A DNA stretch of 64,000 nt from JAZKHE01 sp040385525 (GTDB lineage Bacteria > Bacteroidota > Bacteroidia > UBA4408): positions 268,080 through 332,079 of the forward strand of contig JAZKHE010000011.1 in NCBI GenBank assembly GCA_040385525.1. The letters run 5' to 3'. The notes under the pieces were generated by a model. The model was not told where the DNA came from, did no database searches, and saw only the letters and a list, made by a program, of their open reading frames with translations. The position numbers and the translations under genes were made by a program. Below, in pieces: positions 50,798 to 58,590 of the stretch (the first letter of the stretch is position 1; each line of letters opens with the position of its first letter).

Positions 50798-51670
50798 TTA
50801 ATTACACAATCTTTCTAGCGTAATTTTTATTAATTCGTTAACAGTTACTTTATAGTCTTTGCTGTATTGTTTTTTTATTCTATTCGCAATTATAGCGCAA
50901 ACAGTTGCTGTATTGTGTCCTAATAAACTTCCTAAACCATATAATGCCGATGTTTCCATTTCAAAATTGGTAATTTTTAAACCATCTTTTTCAAAGGCTG
51001 TAAGTTTTTCATTTAAGTTATCTACTGCGGGTTGCAAACGTAATTGGCGACCTTGCGGACCATAAAACCCACAAGCTGTTGCAGTAATACCCTTGTTCAT
51101 GCCCTTTTCTAATTTAGAAATTAAAGCATCACTTCCTTTTACAAGGTAAGGCGTGTTTAATTGCGATTGCCAGTTAACTTGTTCTGTAAACGACTTTACC
51201 AAACTGTGATTAAAAGCAGGATGATTATTGGTATTGTAAAAATTTAATAAACCATCAAAACCCAAACCGTAATCGCTAATTACAAAACTATCTACATCAA
51301 TATATTCTTGTAATGCGCCAGATGTGCCTAAACGAACTAAGTTTAACGATTTTTTTGTGTCTTTAATTGTGCGTTCTTTTAAATCAATATTTACAAGCGC
51401 ATCTAATTCATTTACAACAATATCAATATTATCGGTGCCAATTCCTGTAGAAATAACACTAATTCTTTTGCCATTAAAATAACCTGTGTGTGTGCAAAAT
51501 TCGCGGTTTTGAACTTTATGTTCAATTTTTTCAAAGTATTTTGAAACACTTTCTACTCTGCCTTGGTCGCCAACTAATAAAATAGTATCGGCAATTTGTT
51601 CAGGCAATAAATGTAAATGAAAGATGCTTCCATTAGGATTAATAATCAATTCAGATTCTGCTATTTTCAT
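50798..51670 (-). CDS. Nucleoside phosphorylase, uridine phosphorylase-like
   Basis: A 290-residue enzyme of the PNP/UDP family. Visible marks: DTILLVGDQGRVESVSKYF, a phosphate-binding Arg/Gly region and VISTGIGTDNIDIVVNEL, LVRLGTSGALQEYID, and the ribose-binding ITNFEMETSALYGLGSLLGHNTATVCAI, where M-E-x-E/T is the family motif. It splits uridine (or a related nucleoside) with phosphate to base and ribose-1-phosphate, which pairs well with upp at the left edge of the window for pyrimidine salvage, although they are 50 kb apart. Specificity is inferred. Confidence 0.9.
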   Translation of the reverse strand: MKIAESELIINPNGSIFHLHLLPEQIADTILLVGDQGRVESVSKYFEKIEHKVQNREFCTHTGYFNGKRISVISTGIGTDNIDIVVNELDALVNIDLKERTIKDTKKSLNLVRLGTSGALQEYIDVDSFVISDYGLGFDGLLNFYNTNNHPAFNHSLVKSFTEQVNWQSQLNTPYLVKGSDALISKLEKGMNKGITATACGFYGPQGRQLRLQPAVDNLNEKLTAFEKDGLKITNFEMETSALYGLGSLLGHNTATVCAIIANRIKKQYSKDYKVTVNELIKITLERLCN

Positions 51671-51740
51671 AATTGTGTTATGTTTTGAAAGGAATAAATT
51701 TACAGTTTTTTTTTTAAAGTATAAAAATGATAAAAATGAT

Positions 51741-51770
51741 TTGTAATTATTGTATTTATTGCTTAATTTG
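51741..51770 (+). promoter_or_regulatory. Promoter of the universal-stress-protein pair
   Basis: TTG (51741-51743), 19-bp spacer, TTAATTTG (51763-51770), 7 of 8 to TAnnTTTG with ideal spacing, 16 bp before ATG 51787. Confidence 0.5.
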
Positions 51771-51786
51771 CAGTATAATTTATTAA

Positions 51787-52197
51787 ATGATTACTGTTCA
51801 AAACATAAATTTAAGCATATTTCCAAGTTTGGTTGTGCCTGTTGATGCTAAGCAATCGGTAATTAGTTTGGTAGATAGAATTAATGCGAACGTTAAAGAT
51901 GCTAGCAAAAAACCAATAATTCATTTGGTTAGCGTGGTGAAAAATGTAAACGATTACGAGCTAAACCGATATATGTTGCAGTTAAATAATCAAAAATCTG
52001 TTTTTGTAGAAAATGGATTTATTGTAACAGCGGAGTTTATTAAAATTTCGGAAGGCGACGAGAAAATTGCAGAAGCTATAATAGATTACGCTTCGCGTTT
52101 AGAGAGTACTTTGTTAGTAGACGAATCCTTATTAAAGAAAATAGATACTTCTAAAAAAGATTTAACGGAAACGAATTCATCAATAATTTTCATCTAA
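51787..52197 (+). CDS. Degenerate universal-stress-protein-like half-domain
   Basis: A 136-residue soluble protein. The order SLVVPVDAKQSVISLVDRINANVKD..KPIIHLVSVVKNVNDYEL mirrors the first beta-alpha-beta unit of USP proteins (ilvPvD-s..s..al..a..la......lHv), but the ATP motif G-x2-G-x9-G is missing and the C-terminus (LLKKIDTSKKDLTETNSSIIFI) has no usual last strand. It sits 11 bp before a full two-domain USP gene in the same operon. It may be a diverged USP that pairs with its neighbour; this is inference, and the resemblance is weak. Confidence 0.7.
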   Translation: MITVQNINLSIFPSLVVPVDAKQSVISLVDRINANVKDASKKPIIHLVSVVKNVNDYELNRYMLQLNNQKSVFVENGFIVTAEFIKISEGDEKIAEAIIDYASRLESTLLVDESLLKKIDTSKKDLTETNSSIIFI

Positions 52198-52208
52198 ATA
52201 CATATATT

Positions 52209-53111
52209 ATGAAGCAATTTGAAATTAAAAACATCCTTATTCCTGTTGATTTTTCAGCAACTTCAATGTTAGCTTTAGACCATGCCACTTTTATGGCAAA
52301 ATTGTATAAAGCAAACATTACTTTGTTACACGTTTTAGAAACGTATACATACAAAGTTGAGCTATACAACTTTCAGCCTTATGCTTCCGATAGCGAAAAA
52401 TTTGTTGATAGTTTAAAAGAAAAATTAAACGAATTAGCAGAAAAACTTACTTCAGAAATTGGAAGCAGAGTTAATGTTGTAGTGAAAAACGGAAAAATGG
52501 CTTCTTCAGTTTTTGAAGTTTCAAACGAAATAAAAGCTGATTTAGTTGTTTTGGGTACGCATGGCGCAAAAGGAATTGAAGAATTTTTTATTGGTAGCAA
52601 TGCTTTTAGAGTAGTTACTGAATCTTTAGTTCCTGTAATTTCTGTACAATCGCACAACAAAAAATTAGGTTACGATAAGTTGTTTTTACCAATTGATGAT
52701 TCAGTTTCGTCACGTCAAAAAATCAATCACGCTTTAATCATTGCAAAAAAATACAATTCTAAAATTCATTTGTGTGGTTTAATTTCTGACGATACAGACG
52801 AAGGTCAGCAAAAAGTATTTGCTGTAAAAGTGAAACAAGCTGTTGATTTTTTAACTAAAAACGAAGTTGCAGTTACCTCAGAAATTAAAGTATCTGACAA
52901 CTTTGCAAAAACAACTTTAAAAGAAGCTAAAGCACAAAATGCTGACATGACTTTAATTATGAAAGGCTCAGATGCTGAGGATAATTTTACAAGTATATTT
53001 TTAGATAGATACGCGCAACAAATTGTAAATCATTCTAAAATACCTGTGATGAGTATTACTCCTACTGATTCGTTAGAAAACGTTTCAGACAATATGTTTA
53101 ACTGGGGTTAA
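52209..53111 (+). CDS. Two-domain universal stress protein
   Basis: A 300-residue cytosolic protein with two USP domains, residues about 4-148 and 155-290. Domain 1 starts KNILIPVDFSATSMLALDHA and has the full ATP-binding motif G-x2-G-x9-G-S in LGTHGAKGIEEFFIGSN. Domain 2 starts DKLFLPIDDSVSSRQKINHAL and has lost the motif (MKGSDAEDNFTSIFLDR), so only one ATP site is expected. Tandem USPs are induced by starvation or oxidative stress in many bacteria. It ends with a strong terminator. Confidence 0.92.
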   Translation: MKQFEIKNILIPVDFSATSMLALDHATFMAKLYKANITLLHVLETYTYKVELYNFQPYASDSEKFVDSLKEKLNELAEKLTSEIGSRVNVVVKNGKMASSVFEVSNEIKADLVVLGTHGAKGIEEFFIGSNAFRVVTESLVPVISVQSHNKKLGYDKLFLPIDDSVSSRQKINHALIIAKKYNSKIHLCGLISDDTDEGQQKVFAVKVKQAVDFLTKNEVAVTSEIKVSDNFAKTTLKEAKAQNADMTLIMKGSDAEDNFTSIFLDRYAQQIVNHSKIPVMSITPTDSLENVSDNMFNWG

Positions 53112-53133
53112 AATTTATAATGCTACCAAACAC

Positions 53134-53168
53134 AAAAAATCCCGAGAAATTTTTCTCGGGATTTTTTT
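53134..53168. terminator. Strong bidirectional terminator
   Basis: AAAAAATCCCGAGAAA (53134-53149) pairs with TTTCTCGGGATTTTTT (53152-53167), with a T-run on either strand, so it can end the USP operon (+) and the DUF4197 gene (-). Strongest hairpin in the window. Confidence 0.92.
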
Positions 53169-53174
53169 ATTCTA

Positions 53175-53207
53175 GAAACTTTGAACCTTGAACTTGAAAC
53201 TTTGAAC
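53175..53207. repeat. Short direct repeat GAAACTTTGAAC
   Basis: GAAACTTTGAAC occurs at 53175-53186 and 53196-53207 with the related CCTTGAACTT between, giving a 21-bp period. Similar 'cttgaa/ctttgaa' text occurs at about 13459-13480 after the RluD gene. It looks like a low-complexity intergenic repeat common in Bacteroidota. Confidence 0.5.
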
Positions 53208-53210
53208 TGA

Positions 53211-53939
53211 TTAACCGAAAACTTTTTTCAATAAATCACTAACTCTCGAAGCAGGGTCTTTTCTAATTTTAGTTTCTTCTTGCCCAACTAATTTAAATAA
53301 ACCTTCAATAGCTTTAATAGTTACATAATCTTCTAAATTCGGATTCACTTTTTTAGCCATGGGTACTTTGTTGTAAGTAGTAGCTAATGGATTCCAATAT
53401 TTTGTAATTTGTACCGATTTTAAAGCAGCTACAACAACTGGCATAAATTTTCCTTTTAACTCAGTTGTAGTTTTGTCTTGCAAAAATTTAGTAGCAGCAT
53501 TGTCGCCACCTTTTAAAATGCTAATTCCATCCGTTAAACTCATTGATGTAATAGCCTTTAAAAAAATAGGCGCAGCATCTTTAGCCGCTTTTTCGGCAGC
53601 ACGATTTAAAGTTTCAGTAAATTTATTTACTTGGGTAGTCATACCCATACTTTTTAAAGTAGTTTCCATTTGTTTAGCTTCTGGCGGAAACGGAATTTTT
53701 ATCAATGAGTTTTTATTAAAACCATCAGCTTTAGAGGCAGAAGTGCCAGCTTTGTTAACACCAACTGATAAAGCTTCTTTTAAGCCTTTCACAATTTCGT
53801 CGTTGCCAACAGTTTGTCCGCTACCATTTACAACGCCAGTGGCAACACCTGTTGCATTTTTAATAATATCGCCAATTTTTTGCGCTTTAAGTCCGGTAAA
53901 CGAAACGCTTACTAAAAGCAATAAAATAACTTTTTTCAT
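53211..53939 (-). CDS. DUF4197 domain-containing exported protein
   Basis: A 242-residue protein with a signal peptide (residues 1-19, ...FTGLKAQ) and a mostly helical mature part with the DUF4197 marks: LKEALSVGVNKAG near residue 55, IKIPFPPEAKQMETTLKSMG (about 80-100), NRAAEKAAKDAAPIF and the tail DYVTIKAIEGLFKLVGQEETKIRKDPASRVSDLLKKVFG. The family is found in the periplasm of many Gram-negative bacteria and its role is unknown. Full length. It converges on the USP operon across the shared terminator. Confidence 0.92.
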   Translation of the reverse strand: MKKVILLLLVSVSFTGLKAQKIGDIIKNATGVATGVVNGSGQTVGNDEIVKGLKEALSVGVNKAGTSASKADGFNKNSLIKIPFPPEAKQMETTLKSMGMTTQVNKFTETLNRAAEKAAKDAAPIFLKAITSMSLTDGISILKGGDNAATKFLQDKTTTELKGKFMPVVVAALKSVQITKYWNPLATTYNKVPMAKKVNPNLEDYVTIKAIEGLFKLVGQEETKIRKDPASRVSDLLKKVFG

Positions 53940-53961
53940 AATTTTAGTTTTAATCTAATAC

Positions 53962-53969
53962 CAAACATA
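53962..53969 (-). promoter_or_regulatory. -7 promoter box for the DUF4197 gene
   Basis: Minus-strand TATGTTTG, an exact TAnnTTTG match, 22 bp before ATG 53939. No clear -33 TTG at standard spacing. Confidence 0.45.
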
Positions 53970-54059
53970 CAAATATTTTGCCAAAAAACGATTTTATCAG
54001 TTTTTTGTGTTTAGGATTGGCTTTTTCAGTACTTATGGCAATTGTTTTAAAAATTATTT

Positions 54060-54067
54060 TATATTTG
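54060..54067 (+). promoter_or_regulatory. -7 promoter box for the lipoprotein gene
   Basis: TATATTTG, an exact TAnnTTTG match, 62 bp before ATG 54130. It lies after the alternative upstream start at 54007, which therefore would not be transcribed from it, supporting the start at 54130. Confidence 0.45.
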
Positions 54068-54129
54068 TTAAGCATAAATCATTAAAGAGATTCAACAAAG
54101 CAAATTGTAATTTGATTAGAAACAGCAAA

Positions 54130-54816
54130 ATGAGATTGTTTTTTATTTTATTTTTTTCGTCTTTTTTTTTGCTTTTTAATTCTTGTAAAAAGGATTTGTT
54201 AAATACTACTGTTTCTGGAGTTGTTACCGATTATAAAACTGGAAAACCTTTAGCAAATATTAAAGTAGAATTATTAGAGTTGATAATTTATGGTTATGGT
54301 GGTGATAAATCAGATCCAATCTCTAGTAGAACTGCTTTTACTGATGCAAACGGAAAATATTCATTTAAATATAAGTCAAGTAAAAATAAGAAAGTAAATA
54401 GTGGCTTAGTTAATTTTTTTGACAACAATATTATGTACGTTATCTCTATAAATGATAATCCTTTTTATAGTTATACGAAAAACATATACGATGTAGAAAA
54501 TAAGAATAGTAAGATGTATGAAGCAAACGCAACTCTTACGCCACTTACATATATTAAGTATAAGTATAAAAATGTAGCACCATTTAATGATAACGATAAA
54601 TTGTTAATTGTAAATGCTTTTGAGGATGTTGTTTATTTTGAAATAAATGGTGGAAATATTGAAGGTATTACCGAGCCAATAGTTTGCGAAATTGATAATG
54701 TTAATGAACTTTTGGATTATAGAGTGTTTTGGAAGGTGAGTGGAAACCAAAGTGCTTTTAAACAAATAGTGAAATGCCCAATTGGCGACACAACACAAGT
54801 GGAAATAAATTATTAA
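54130..54816 (+). CDS. Lipoprotein with carboxypeptidase-regulatory-like domain
   Basis: A 228-residue exported protein. Signal peptide MRLFFILFFSSFFLLFNSC ends in a lipobox (FNSC), so Cys19 should be lipidated. Residues 28-95 (TVSGVVTDYKTGKPLANIKVELLEL...TDANGKYSFKYKSS) form a carboxypeptidase-regulatory-like beta-sandwich, common in Bacteroidota surface proteins. The rest is beta-rich with no named domain. I choose ATG 54130, because the upstream extension to 54007 lacks signal character and precedes the promoter box. Function unknown. Confidence 0.85.
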   Translation: MRLFFILFFSSFFLLFNSCKKDLLNTTVSGVVTDYKTGKPLANIKVELLELIIYGYGGDKSDPISSRTAFTDANGKYSFKYKSSKNKKVNSGLVNFFDNNIMYVISINDNPFYSYTKNIYDVENKNSKMYEANATLTPLTYIKYKYKNVAPFNDNDKLLIVNAFEDVVYFEINGGNIEGITEPIVCEIDNVNELLDYRVFWKVSGNQSAFKQIVKCPIGDTTQVEINY

Positions 54817-54913
54817 GCCAATTTTTATTTATTGATACGTAGTAACCAAAAACCACCAACCCTAAACCAAAAACCTTCCAACTTTAAAACTTTCCAAATC
54901 AAAAGCAATTTTT

Positions 54914-55648
54914 TTACCAGATAGCAAAATTGTTATAAATCATTGCTTTGCCCCATTTTTCTTTACCAAAATCTTTTTCTATCTGAGTTTTTAATTCTGA
55001 TGATTTATATATTTTTTGTTTCGACTTTTTGGGTAATAAAATTGATACGTCTGATTTAATAATTTCTACATTTTTTGCAAAATAAATAACACCGCCATCT
55101 TCGGTTGCTAAACCTAAAATTGCGCCAGGCAAACCAACAAAACTTTCAGGACCAATTGATGAGTTAATTTCAGCACAAAACCATGCGTAAATTCTTGTGC
55201 TGTCGTTTGCTTGGCAAATAGCTTTGCGGCATTCATAACCGCTTATAACACGTTTGCTATCTGTAATTTTCCAAGTAAAAGTACGAATAGAATCGGCTAT
55301 TAAAAACGATTCTCCCCATATTTTTTTTTCGGTTAAACGCTTATTGCTTAAATGATTTTGATACACAATATTTTTAGTTGTAGACCAGCTCATTTGGTCA
55401 GCTAACTCGCTTTCTTGGGGTTTAAAAACAGATAAGGAATCATTAAAATACAATTCAAAAATATCTATTTTGTTTTTATCTTCTTCTTTTAACCATTCTT
55501 TTACATCACCATTATTTTTAAATTTTTTATATAAATTGGTTTTGCGTTCGTATGTAATTTTCCCATAAGTTATTTGCGATAATGCTACATGGCTTATCAT
55601 AAAAAAACAAAATAAAAGCAATAAGTAATTTTTAAAAATCATCGTCAT
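54914..55648 (-). CDS. GLPGLI family protein
   Basis: A 244-residue exported protein with a signal peptide (residues 1-25, ...HVALSQ) and the family motif GLPGAI in SSIGPESFVGLPGAILGLATEDGG (about 170-193), with GYECRKAICQA before it. Its start overlaps the stop region of the receptor-like gene by 17 bp, so the two are translationally coupled. GLPGLI proteins usually stand beside TonB-dependent-receptor-like genes, perhaps as periplasmic partners; the role is unknown (family knowledge). An earlier in-frame Met at residue 3 is also possible. Confidence 0.92.
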   Translation of the reverse strand: MTMIFKNYLLLLFCFFMISHVALSQITYGKITYERKTNLYKKFKNNGDVKEWLKEEDKNKIDIFELYFNDSLSVFKPQESELADQMSWSTTKNIVYQNHLSNKRLTEKKIWGESFLIADSIRTFTWKITDSKRVISGYECRKAICQANDSTRIYAWFCAEINSSIGPESFVGLPGAILGLATEDGGVIYFAKNVEIIKSDVSILLPKKSKQKIYKSSELKTQIEKDFGKEKWGKAMIYNNFAIW

Positions 55649-58373
55649 CCTCTTCTTTAACTTTATTACTATTGAATTTAAATACGGCTTTTAATAAAAA
55701 ATAACGAGAAATAATATCTGTTTTAGTATCGGTAATTACGTTGCTATTTATATTACGATTAACACTAATGTTTTGATTTAAAATATCGTAAGCATATAAA
55801 CCCACTATAAAATTTTCTTTTTCTAAAAATGTTTTATTTATAGAAGCATTCCAAACCAAAAAATTAATGTTATAACCATCGCTTCGTTTGCTGTTAATAG
55901 TGTAATTAGCTTCGCTCTCAAACACAAAATTATTTGGTAATTGAAAGCTTACATCACCCGATATACCTTGAGAAGAATAGGGTTTGTTACTTAAACTATT
56001 TAAAGTTGAGGATGATAAATTGTTTTCAAAATATCCATTAACACCAGCGCTAAAATTTTCTAGATTTAATGATATTTCTAAAGTAACATTACTTCTTACA
56101 TCTTTGGTTATATTTTCTTTTAAATTAACAATTGTTTTATTGCTTATATAACTAATATTTGCATTATGACCAATCTCTATTTTTTTTGAAAATAACGGAA
56201 TACTTGTTCCAATAAATGCATCTGCTTTGTAGTTTCCGTTTACATTAATTGCTTGAGATAAAGTACGGCCAATACTGTCATAAGTAATAGAATTTGATAT
56301 ATCGTTATTCGTGTAGTCATAATTTAAACCCATCCAAAAATATTTTCCACTTATTGGTTTCCAACTATTAAAATTTATACTCAAACCATTTGTAAATGTT
56401 GGTAATAAATTTGGGTTTCCTACATTTATAAAGTTTGGATTTGTATTGTCTATAACGGGTTGCAATTGGTTTATTGTTGGGTTTTGTGAACTTGTTTTAT
56501 AATTAACATTTATCATTTTATTATCAGAAAACTTATAACGCAATGTAGAAAATGGTAAAATATTATTAAAATTTTGAGTAATTTGTTGGCTAGTAAAAAC
56601 ATTAGTATTGTTTACAAACACATTACGCGTTTTTGTGCCTAAAGTAAACCGTGCTTTTTTTATTTCATAAATAAATTTTAAACCAGCTCTATTAATTTGT
56701 TTTGTATTAATAAAATTGTTTGTAAGAGCTGTATCTAATTGTGTGTATTCTCCGCCAATATTATTTAATGCTTTTTTGTCTTGCGCACTTTTATACCACA
56801 TAAAATCGTAAGAGCCTTCTACTTTTATTTTTTTTGTCAGCGGTTCAATAAACGTAGCGCCAGTTAAATGACTTTGATTATGATTAGAACTTTCTTTTTT
56901 TTGATTCACAGCAATTAAATCGTCTGAGTTAGAAAAGAAAACATGATTGGTTTTTAAAACGCCATCTAAGTTATTTTCAGAAAACGAATTGTTGTACGTA
57001 ACGGTTAACAATCTATCTTTTTTCATAAACTTTTTTAACAGTTTTAAATTATTAGAAAGATCAAAACCATCACTTTTACTAGTATTATTTATGGCAGTAT
57101 TTCTGGTTATAAGGTTATTGCTACTAATAAAATCTGTTTCATCAGAACTTGTTAAACTATTTTCAAGTAATTTAATTTTCGAATTAATTATAAAATCAGT
57201 TAACGAATCTATTTTGTGTTCTATGCCTATGTTTATTGTGTTAGCTTGGTTTTTCTGAAAAGATTTTGTAACATTTGAAACAGTATAATTGGTATCTACT
57301 AAAAAGTATTGTGAGTTGGTAGTTGTTTTAGCTGTTATTTGATTGCTATTATGCGAATAATTAAAATTTAATTTTGTGTTTTTTGAAAGTTTATCAGTAT
57401 AATAAAAACCAGACTTAAAAGTTTGTGGTATGCCTTGAGGTTCATTATTTTGAAAAGTTACAAAGCTCGAGCCATCATCATTAAGTCTTTGGTCGAATTC
57501 ATTATTTAAATCATATTTAATAACATCGCTCCATCCAAAGCTAGCGTTTGGCGTATTTGTTGCCAAACAAAATACAGATACTTTTAACTTGTTTTTAAAA
57601 TAATTAGCCAAAGCCTCGCCTTCATAAAACTTTTTAAAATCGCTTGCACCACTTACTTTACCGAAGTAGCCTTTTTTAGCATCTTCTTTTAATTTTAAAT
57701 TCAATATTTTTTGGGTTTCTTCTCCAGTTGCTGAATTTGTAGCATCGTCGCTTTTCTTTTCATAAACCTGAACCGATTCTATTGAACTTGCATTTAAGTT
57801 TCTTGTTGCAACAGTAGCGTCGCCACCAAAAAACTCATCACCATCTACTAATACTTTATCAACAGCTTTGCCTTGCGAAGTTATCTTACCGTCTTTATCT
57901 ACTTTTAATCCAGGTAACTTTTTAAGTAAATCTTCAACAGTTGCATTTGCTTTTGTTTTAAATGAATCGGCTGTGTATATAAGTGTATCGCCTTTGTAAT
58001 AGATAGGATCTTTAAACGCAAAAATTGTAACTTCATTTAACAAGATGTTTTTAGGTTGAAGAATAATTTCACCAAAATCATAATCTAAATTCTTACTATC
58101 TCCAAAAACAAAATAACCCATATCAGAAAATTTTGGATAAGAAATAATTACCTGATAAGTATCTATTGGTAATTGTTGTAATTTAAAAAGTCCGTTTTTA
58201 TCAGTTCTAGTAAAAGCTGTTAGTGTGGAGTCGTTAAGTTTAATAGCCATAACAATACCATTAGCTAGAGGTTCTTTATTAGAAACCTCCTTAACATTGC
58301 CAGATATAGTTAGCTTTTGAGAGAAAGAAGAGAAACAACTAAACAATAAAAAATATAGTATGCAACTCCTCAT
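55632..58373 (-). CDS. TonB-dependent-receptor-like outer-membrane beta-barrel protein
   Basis: A 913-residue protein: signal peptide (residues 1-19), a carboxypeptidase-regulatory-like domain (about 21-105, TISGNVKEVSNKEPLANGIVMAIKL), a plug domain (about 115-230, DLLKKLPGLKVDKDGKITSQGK and KVLVDGDEFFGGD) and a large C-terminal barrel (about 250-900). The C-terminus is the acidic KVKEEDDDDF rather than an aromatic end, as in the 'outer membrane beta-barrel family 3' of Bacteroidota. No TonB box is clear. Substrate unknown. Coupled to the GLPGLI gene. Import of a nutrient or export of a metabolite cannot be told apart. Confidence 0.9.
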   Translation of the reverse strand: MRSCILYFLLFSCFSSFSQKLTISGNVKEVSNKEPLANGIVMAIKLNDSTLTAFTRTDKNGLFKLQQLPIDTYQVIISYPKFSDMGYFVFGDSKNLDYDFGEIILQPKNILLNEVTIFAFKDPIYYKGDTLIYTADSFKTKANATVEDLLKKLPGLKVDKDGKITSQGKAVDKVLVDGDEFFGGDATVATRNLNASSIESVQVYEKKSDDATNSATGEETQKILNLKLKEDAKKGYFGKVSGASDFKKFYEGEALANYFKNKLKVSVFCLATNTPNASFGWSDVIKYDLNNEFDQRLNDDGSSFVTFQNNEPQGIPQTFKSGFYYTDKLSKNTKLNFNYSHNSNQITAKTTTNSQYFLVDTNYTVSNVTKSFQKNQANTINIGIEHKIDSLTDFIINSKIKLLENSLTSSDETDFISSNNLITRNTAINNTSKSDGFDLSNNLKLLKKFMKKDRLLTVTYNNSFSENNLDGVLKTNHVFFSNSDDLIAVNQKKESSNHNQSHLTGATFIEPLTKKIKVEGSYDFMWYKSAQDKKALNNIGGEYTQLDTALTNNFINTKQINRAGLKFIYEIKKARFTLGTKTRNVFVNNTNVFTSQQITQNFNNILPFSTLRYKFSDNKMINVNYKTSSQNPTINQLQPVIDNTNPNFINVGNPNLLPTFTNGLSINFNSWKPISGKYFWMGLNYDYTNNDISNSITYDSIGRTLSQAINVNGNYKADAFIGTSIPLFSKKIEIGHNANISYISNKTIVNLKENITKDVRSNVTLEISLNLENFSAGVNGYFENNLSSSTLNSLSNKPYSSQGISGDVSFQLPNNFVFESEANYTINSKRSDGYNINFLVWNASINKTFLEKENFIVGLYAYDILNQNISVNRNINSNVITDTKTDIISRYFLLKAVFKFNSNKVKEEDDDDF

Positions 58374-58470
58374 TAGTTTTTTTATTTTAGCTAATGTATT
58401 AAATATTATCGAAAAACTTTTAATGATTCCCTAATTCTCCAAATCACTAATTCATAAATTCCCAACCTTT

Positions 58471-58523
58471 TAACCTTCCAACTTTCTAACCTTCCAACTT
58501 TCTAACCTTCCAACTTTCTAACC
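58471..58523. repeat. 16-bp tandem repeat, 3.3 copies
   Basis: TAACCTTCCAACTTTC is repeated exactly three times (58471-58486, 58487-58502, 58503-58518) plus TAACC. The core AACCTTCCAACTTT also occurs once at 54872-54885 in another gap. Noncoding; a low-complexity element with possible copy-number variation, of a type common in Bacteroidota intergenic DNA. Confidence 0.85.
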
Positions 58524-58578
58524 CAAAACTCCAAAAAGAAATATTTCCACAAAAACACCGCTTTAAATCATTTCCTGT

Positions 58579-58586
58579 TAATTTTG
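58579..58586 (+). promoter_or_regulatory. -7 promoter box of cinA, near-leaderless
   Basis: TAATTTTG, an exact TAnnTTTG match, ends just 4 bp before ATG 58591, which predicts a transcript starting at or very near the start codon. No -33 TTG is seen at normal spacing. Confidence 0.5.
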
Positions 58587-58590
58587 TGTC

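Noticed and set aside
53473..53958. 161-codon open frame antisense to the DUF4197 gene
   Set aside because: Fully shadowed by a gene with signal peptide and family motifs.
54007..54129. Upstream extension of the lipoprotein frame
   Set aside because: It precedes a promoter box and would place 41 residues before a complete lipoprotein signal.
58471..58523. Possible CRISPR array
   Set aside because: The units are directly adjacent 16-bp copies without spacers, and no cas genes are near.
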